Source: BPIH01 sp042408535 (GTDB lineage: Bacteria; Chloroflexota; Limnocylindria; Limnocylindrales; CSP1-4). Taken from it: a stretch of DNA of 64,000 nt. The stretch lies in assembly GCA_042408535.1 (NCBI GenBank), contig JBHORA010000039.1, forward strand, positions 1 to 64,000, given 5' to 3'. This document shows, one piece after another, positions 59,493 to 64,000 of the stretch. Positions within the stretch are counted from its first letter, which is position 1, and each line of letters opens with the position of its first letter. The notes under the pieces are model-generated. The model saw only the letters and a program-made list of their open reading frames with translations. It had not been told where the DNA came from and searched no databases. A program made the translations under genes and the position numbers.

Positions 59493-60311
59493 ATGAGCCT
59501 CAGACGGCGTCGGGCCCACAGCTGGCGACCCGCTCGGTTCATGGTCGTCGTCGCCCATCCCGACGACGCCGATTTCGGGCCGGCGGCGACGGCCGCCCGC
59601 TGGATCGACGAGGGCTCGACGGGCTGGCTCGTCTGCTGCACGAGCGGTGATGCCGGCGGCGAGGACCCCGACCTCGATCCCCTCGAACTGGCGGCCATCC
59701 GGGAGGAGGAGCAGCGGCAGGCGGCGGCGATCGTCGGCTACGCGGGCGTCAGCTTCCTCCATCAGCCCGACGGCGCCCTCGCCAACGACCTGCCCCTCCG
59801 CGAGCTGCTCGTTCGCGAGATCCGTACCTTCCGACCCGACGCCGTCCTTGCCAGCGACCCCGAGGTCGTCTTCTACCGCTCTGGTGGGGTGAACCATGCC
59901 GACCACCGGGCCGCGGGCCTGGCAGCGACCGACGCTGTCTACCCGGCGGCCCGGAACCCGATGGTTTTCCCGCACCTCGCCCGGGCTGGTCTCGCCCCCC
60001 ACGTCGTCCGCCGGCTCTATCTCTTCTGGCCGAATTCGCCGAACGCCTGGATCGACGTGACGGCGACCCTCGAGCGAAAGATCGCCGCCCTCCGGGCCCA
60101 TGGCAGCCAGATCCACCACCCGGAGCGCCTCGAGGAGCGGATCCGCCGCTGGGCAGCCGAGGAGGGGCGGGCCATCGGCGCCGCAGCGGCGGAGGCCTTC
60201 CGGGTCGTCGTCATCGAGGAGGACGAAGAGGAGGGGCCGACGGGCGCGCTGCCCGAGGTCGATCCCGTCGAGGAGGGCAGGAGCGGGACCAAAGGAGCCG
60301 CCGGCGGCTGA
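59493..60311 (+). CDS. PIG-L family N-acetylglucosamine-type deacetylase
   Basis: 272 residues. Zinc-dependent deacetylase of the PIG-L/MshB/BshB superfamily: VVAHPDDADFGPAATAARW (metal-binding AHPDD) and NHADHRAAGLAATDAVYPAA (third ligand). Substrates include mycothiol, bacillithiol and GPI precursors; which applies here is open, and the nearby peroxiredoxin makes a thiol-cofactor role conceivable. Start ATG 59493 is the last before the core; the preceding sequence reads as non-coding. The C-terminus ends in an acidic run (EEDEEEG). Confidence 0.87.
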   Translation: MSLRRRRAHSWRPARFMVVVAHPDDADFGPAATAARWIDEGSTGWLVCCTSGDAGGEDPDLDPLELAAIREEEQRQAAAIVGYAGVSFLHQPDGALANDLPLRELLVREIRTFRPDAVLASDPEVVFYRSGGVNHADHRAAGLAATDAVYPAARNPMVFPHLARAGLAPHVVRRLYLFWPNSPNAWIDVTATLERKIAALRAHGSQIHHPERLEERIRRWAAEEGRAIGAAAAEAFRVVVIEEDEEEGPTGALPEVDPVEEGRSGTKGAAGG

Positions 60312-60371
60312 CCGCGCGCCGAACCCTGCCCCAGGGCTCCTTCGGGGCCGGCCCGGATCGAAGCCGACCGG

Positions 60372-62294
60372 CTACACGAGCTCGATGAGGAGCGGGCGGA
60401 GCCGGCCCCAGGCGTTCCAGGCCTCGGCCAGCTCGTCGGCTCTGTCGCCGAGGAGCTCGACGAGCTCGCTCAGGGTGAGGCCGCCCGCTTCGCGGGCAAG
60501 GAACTCGTCGGCGGTGATGGTCACTCGGGAGAAGAGGGCTCCGAGTTCGGCTTCCGTCGGCCAGGCTCGAATCCGCATCGGATCGAGTCCGGCATAGCCG
60601 ACCGCGAGGGAGAGATCCCGCTGGCTCGGAACGCGACCGTCGACGAAGCCGCCGAGACCGTCGAAGCGGTAGCCGAGGGAGGCGAGGGCGGCGGCGATGT
60701 CGCGGCACTCGGCGGGCGTGAAGCGCCCCCAGAAGGGATCGTCCTCGGGGAAGGTGAGGGCGTTCGCCTCGATGGCCCGGGCGATGATGGCATCGACGAG
60801 GTCGGCGAGGAGGAGGCGCCAACGGCGGGCCGCCTCGGCGTCGGGGCCGGCGAGGCGTGCGACGAGGCGCTCGAGCACGGTGTGGTCCCCCCGGAGGAGG
60901 CGGACGATCGCCGCCTCTCGGTCCCCCTCCACGCCGACTGCCGCCGCGTCGTCCTCGAAGGCGGGGACCGGTGCCGGTGGCAGTCCCGGAGCCTCGGGGG
61001 CGAGCGGCGGTCCACTCGGAAGGGCTGGCTGTTCGGTCTCCTCGTTCGCCGCACCGTGGCTGGCCCGTTCGAGGGCGGCGGCCGTCTCTTCGCACTCGGC
61101 GAGCGTTTGCCGGGCGGCGAGGCAGGCTTCCTCCGCCGCCTCGGCCTGGATCCGGGCCGCGTCGGCCTCGGTCGTCAGGCGCTCGATCTCGGGGCCGAGG
61201 GCGGCGACGGCGGCCGCGAGACGGGCCGCCTCGCGACTCGCGGCCGCGGCCTCGCGGTTGATCCGGTTGATCTCGTCGAGCCAGGCACGGGCCGCAGCTT
61301 CGGCTTCGGCTCGGCTTCGAGCCGAGGCCCTCGCCACCCGGAAGGCGTCCCGGGCGGCCTCCTTCGCCCCCCGGACGGCGACAGGATTCGCTCGGGCAGC
61401 CGCCGCCTCTGCCTTCGCCGCCGCATCGTCGTAGGCTCGGCGGGCAGTTCGGACCCGCTCGGCCGCGGCAGTGGCCGCCGCCCTGGCCCTGGCGGCAACC
61501 TCGCACCGCTCCTGGGCGAGGAGGCGGGGGCCGGCGCACGGATCGAGCCCGGTGGTCTCGTCGAGGGGTGGCGAGACGCTCCCGGAGGCGTCGTCAGCGG
61601 CGGCCTGGTCGGGACCTCCCGCCGGCAACGGGCCGCCGTGAGGGATCGCGGCAGGCCCCGAGACCTCGGGGCCTCCGTGCCGGACCTGGTCGGGCGCGAC
61701 GGCTCCGGCCGTGCGGCGGGGCGAACCCTCGGTCCGGGCCGTGACCTTCGCGAGCTCGGGTTCCGAGGGCCCTCTCGGTCGGTCGCCGCCAGCCTCGCTG
61801 CTCGGGGGCCGAGCCGACGCGTCGCTTCGTGGGCCGACGAGATCGGCGAGGAGCGGATCAGGGCCGCCGTCGACGGGGATCGGCACCCAGGCTGTCTCGG
61901 AGGGACTGATGCGAACGGTCGTTCTGTCCGAGGGCCCAGAACCGGGCCTCGACCGGGTCGCGCCAGCCGCCGCCGCTCCGGCGCGACCGTTGCCGCCAGA
62001 GGTGGACCGGACGCCGCGGCCCGCCCCGGGGCGGGCGGCAGAGGGGAACCGAGACTCCGCCTCGGCACCGAGCTCGGCGGGATCGGCCGGACCGCCCCGA
62101 GCGGGCAGGACGTCGGCGGGGTCGAGGTACGTGGCGAGCGTGGCCGGGCGACCCGAGACGGGCGCCGGGGCGACGGTGACGCGGATCTCTCGAGGCGGGC
62201 GGCCGCGGGCGCGGGAGACGGCCGCAGCCGCGGCGCCGCCCGTGGCGCCGAGGAGGAGGCCGAAGGCTAGGAACGCGATCTCGCTCTCGGTCAC
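60372..62294 (-). CDS. Membrane-anchored coiled-coil hypothetical protein
   Basis: 640 residues: N-terminal helix (AFLAFGLLLGATGGAAAAAV), a long Pro/Gly/Ser/Ala-rich disordered region (about 40-260), an Ala/Arg/Glu coiled coil (about 265-420; AEAEAAARAWLDEINRINRE, AEAAEEACLAARQTLAECEE), and a C-terminal helical domain (VRLLRGDHTVLERLVARLAG, FWGRFTPAECRDIAAALASL, RLRPLLIELV). The last domain looks well conserved but belongs to no family I recognise. GTG 62294 follows GAGGAC; further upstream the frame runs into the minisatellite and is not coding. Possibly a cell-envelope structural protein. Confidence 0.65.
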   Translation of the reverse strand: MTESEIAFLAFGLLLGATGGAAAAAVSRARGRPPREIRVTVAPAPVSGRPATLATYLDPADVLPARGGPADPAELGAEAESRFPSAARPGAGRGVRSTSGGNGRAGAAAAGATRSRPGSGPSDRTTVRISPSETAWVPIPVDGGPDPLLADLVGPRSDASARPPSSEAGGDRPRGPSEPELAKVTARTEGSPRRTAGAVAPDQVRHGGPEVSGPAAIPHGGPLPAGGPDQAAADDASGSVSPPLDETTGLDPCAGPRLLAQERCEVAARARAAATAAAERVRTARRAYDDAAAKAEAAAARANPVAVRGAKEAARDAFRVARASARSRAEAEAAARAWLDEINRINREAAAASREAARLAAAVAALGPEIERLTTEADAARIQAEAAEEACLAARQTLAECEETAAALERASHGAANEETEQPALPSGPPLAPEAPGLPPAPVPAFEDDAAAVGVEGDREAAIVRLLRGDHTVLERLVARLAGPDAEAARRWRLLLADLVDAIIARAIEANALTFPEDDPFWGRFTPAECRDIAAALASLGYRFDGLGGFVDGRVPSQRDLSLAVGYAGLDPMRIRAWPTEAELGALFSRVTITADEFLAREAGGLTLSELVELLGDRADELAEAWNAWGRLRPLLIELV

Positions 62295-62429
62295 ACCGTC
62301 CTCTGCTCGCTGCGGCGACGGGGATCGCCGCTGCGGAGCGTAGCTGCACGCCAGCCGGGCGTCAAATCGAGTCGGGACGCTGGCCGGCTTCCTATGAGCC
62401 GCAGCCCCTCGCTTGCCGACAGCCCTCGT

Positions 62430-62674
62430 CGCCGTCCTCGACCGGTGGCCATCGCCGTCCTCGACCGGTGGCCATCGCCGTCCTCGACCGGTGGCCATCG
62501 CCGGCCCGGGGAGGCCATCGCCGACTCGGGGAGGCCATCGCCGGCCCGGGGAGGCCATCGCCGACTCGGGGAGGCCATCGCCGGCCCGGGGAGGCCATCG
62601 CCGGCCCGGGGAGGCCATCGCCGTCGTCGACCGCCGGCCATCGCCGGCTCGGGGAGGCCATCGCCGGGCCTGGC
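62430..62674. repeat. Minisatellite with two interleaved unit types
   Basis: Three 23-base units (GCCGTCCTCGACCGGTGGCC core) are followed by six 20-base units alternating GGCCCGGGGAG and GACTCGGGGAG cores, then another 23-base unit and one more 20-base unit. All share GGCCATCGCCG. It lies between divergent genes (62294 and 62814). The near-perfect copies imply recent expansion. Confidence 0.8.
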
Positions 62675-62813
62675 GTCGGCAACCAACCGCTCGCAGGCCC
62701 GTTTTGCGCCGATCGGCGGGCCGATGGTAGATTCCCTTCCGCGTTCCCGCGCGGCCCCCCGCCGCTCTCTCCACGCCCCCGAGCCCGGTACAGAGGAAGG
62801 GACTGACCGAGTC

Positions 62814-64000
62814 GTGGCCATCGAGCCGCAGGAGTTTCTCGTCCAACCCGTGGACGCCTCCTGGCTCCAGTGCAACATCGAGTGCCAGGAAGGCTGCCCG
62901 GTGGGGACGAACTGCCGGGGCTACCTGAACCTCGCCGCCGAAGGGCGGTTCGAGGAGGGCTACATCCTGTCCCGCGAGCCGAACCCCGTCGCGGCGATGT
63001 GCGCCTACGTCTGCTCGGCACCCTGCGAGCGGGCCTGCCGGCGGGGCGACATCGACCGGCCCCTCGCCATCCGGGCCATGAAGCGCTTCCTCGTCGAGTG
63101 GCACGCCGCCTCGGGGATCCCCGACGTCATGCCCGACATCACGCCCCGCCCCGAACGGGTCGCCGTCATCGGCGCCGGCCCGGCCGGTCTCTCGGTCGCC
63201 CGCGAGCTCGCCGTCAAGGGCTACCAGGTGACCGTCTACGACGCCCTCCCGTACGGCGGCGGGACGATGCTCATCGGCGTGCCCGCCTTCCGCTTGCCGC
63301 GCGAGGCGATCGAGATGGACGTCCGCCTCGTCGAGCGGCTCGGAGTCCGCTTCGTCTACAACACGACCGTCGGCGTCGACGTCGCCTTCGAGGACCTCCA
63401 GGCCGAGTACGATGCCATCGCCATCTGCGCCGGGGCGATGAACCCCGTCGTCCTCGACGTGCCGGGGGCCGACCTCGAGGGGGTCGAGTACGGCGTCGAC
63501 TTCATGCGGAAGGCGAACCTCGGCGAGCCCCTCAGCGTCGGTCGCGACGTCGTCGTCATCGGTGGCGGCTACACGGCGATGGACTGCTCGCGGACGAGCC
63601 TCCGCTACGGTGCCGAGCGGGTCTCCATCGTCTACCGCCGGACCCGCTCGGAGCTCGTCGTCGACGAGGAAGAGCTCGGCGAGACCGAGCGCGAGGGGGT
63701 CCGCATGGAGTTCCTCGCCAGCCCCCTCGAGATCATCGGCGAGAACGGGCGGGTCAAGGCGGTCCGCTTTATCCGGAACAGGCTCGGCGAACCCGATGCC
63801 TCGGGCCGCCGCTCCCCGATCCCGATCCCGGGCTCCGAGTTCGTCATCCCGGCCGACACCGTCATTCCAGCCGTTGGTCAGGCAGCCGACCTCTCCTTCT
63901 TGCCGGCCGAGACGAACTTCGAGATCGGCCGCGGCCGGATCCGGGTCGACCCGGCCACGTACGCCACGAACGTCCGTGGCGTCTTCGCCTGCGGCGACTT
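62814..64000 (+). CDS. GltD-like NAD(P)-dependent oxidoreductase (partial)
   Basis: At least 395 residues, cut by the window end. The N-terminal Fe-S domain has Cys clusters CNIECQEGCPVGTNC and CAYVCSAPCERAC, as in glutamate synthase small subunits and related FeS-flavoproteins that feed electrons to partner enzymes. The FAD/NAD(P) domain starts VAVIGAGPAGLSVARELA, then a second dinucleotide motif VVVIGGGYTAMDCSR and VFACGD at the end of view. It may be the small chain of glutamate synthase or the oxidoreductase subunit of a hydrogenase- or formate-dehydrogenase-like complex; the next genes would decide. GTG 62814; AGGAAGG lies 14 bases upstream, rather far. Confidence 0.88.
   Translation, partial: MAIEPQEFLVQPVDASWLQCNIECQEGCPVGTNCRGYLNLAAEGRFEEGYILSREPNPVAAMCAYVCSAPCERACRRGDIDRPLAIRAMKRFLVEWHAASGIPDVMPDITPRPERVAVIGAGPAGLSVARELAVKGYQVTVYDALPYGGGTMLIGVPAFRLPREAIEMDVRLVERLGVRFVYNTTVGVDVAFEDLQAEYDAIAICAGAMNPVVLDVPGADLEGVEYGVDFMRKANLGEPLSVGRDVVVIGGGYTAMDCSRTSLRYGAERVSIVYRRTRSELVVDEEELGETEREGVRMEFLASPLEIIGENGRVKAVRFIRNRLGEPDASGRRSPIPIPGSEFVIPADTVIPAVGQAADLSFLPAETNFEIGRGRIRVDPATYATNVRGVFACGD

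Noticed and set aside
62430..62674. CRISPR array
   Set aside because: Units are contiguous tandem copies of 20-23 bases with no unique spacers and no cas genes.
62295..63104. Upstream extension of the coiled-coil gene through the minisatellite
   Set aside because: The extension translates the tandem repeat (GDGLP/RRWPP runs) and overlaps the start of the oppositely oriented GltD-like gene, which is certain.

Overview
The window is high-GC bacterial chromosome. It looks like an uncultured-type Chloroflexota (Limnocylindria-like) or a similar GC-rich terrestrial or freshwater bacterium. The placement is an inference from gene content (WYL regulators, a MoxR/DUF58 operon, LysM and NodB deacetylases, many lineage-only hypotheticals) and from promoters of the form TANNNT placed 6-9 nt before start codons. 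No rRNA or other marker gene is present to settle it.

Layout. 0.0-3.6 kb: the end of a ferritin-like/VIT1-type gene, a large GT39-like membrane glycosyltransferase and a vapBC pair. 3.8-14.8 kb: an accessory region ending at a tRNA-Pro(CGG). A 17-bp match to the tRNA 3' end recurs at 3822 and a 13-bp match at 8413, as expected of attachment sites. The interval holds a second vapBC pair, a NodB deacetylase, two ECF sigma factors (one fused to a zinc-finger anti-sigma domain) and many gene relics (DNA methyltransferase, DUF4143 ATPase, VanZ, PIN toxin, eqolisin). No integrase is visible. 15.0-18.0 kb: an MFS fragment, a lipoprotein and an OmpR/histidine-kinase pair.

18.2-27.9 kb is the most striking part. 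Two RNAs match the fluoride riboswitch (crcB motif), each preceded by a TTGACC-N17-TANNNT promoter whose start point falls on the aptamer's first bases. The first leads moxR-DUF58-DUF4129-MFS. The second leads a Kef/CPA-type antiporter, a protein with four Cys2/Cys-His modules, and a protein whose N-terminus looks like an inorganic pyrophosphatase that has lost catalytic residues, fused to a PH-like domain. Pyrophosphatase is a classic fluoride target, so the locus reads as a seven-gene fluoride-response cluster.

28.0-32.4 kb: glyoxylate shunt (malate synthase, isocitrate lyase) with a divergent, frameshifted LysR gene and a palindromic operator. 32.3-39.7 kb: two WYL regulators, AMMECR1 with HPr, an HD hydrolase, and two intergenic repeat fields flanking AMMECR1-HPr. 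39.7-43.7 kb: an ABC exporter (ATPase, FtsX-like permease with a very large ectodomain, secreted protein). 43.9-48.8 kb: a SAM hydroxide adenosyltransferase (DUF62) with a complete ECF transporter. 48.8-57.2 kb, mostly minus strand: glutamine amidotransferase, LysM-NodB deacetylase, an HTH-GAF-GGDEF diguanylate cyclase, GIDE-like and membrane proteins, and a YbaK deacylase. 57.3-64 kb: HAD phosphatase, thiamine pyrophosphokinase, peroxiredoxin, PIG-L deacetylase, a coiled-coil hypothetical, a minisatellite, and the start of a GltD-like oxidoreductase cut by the window end.
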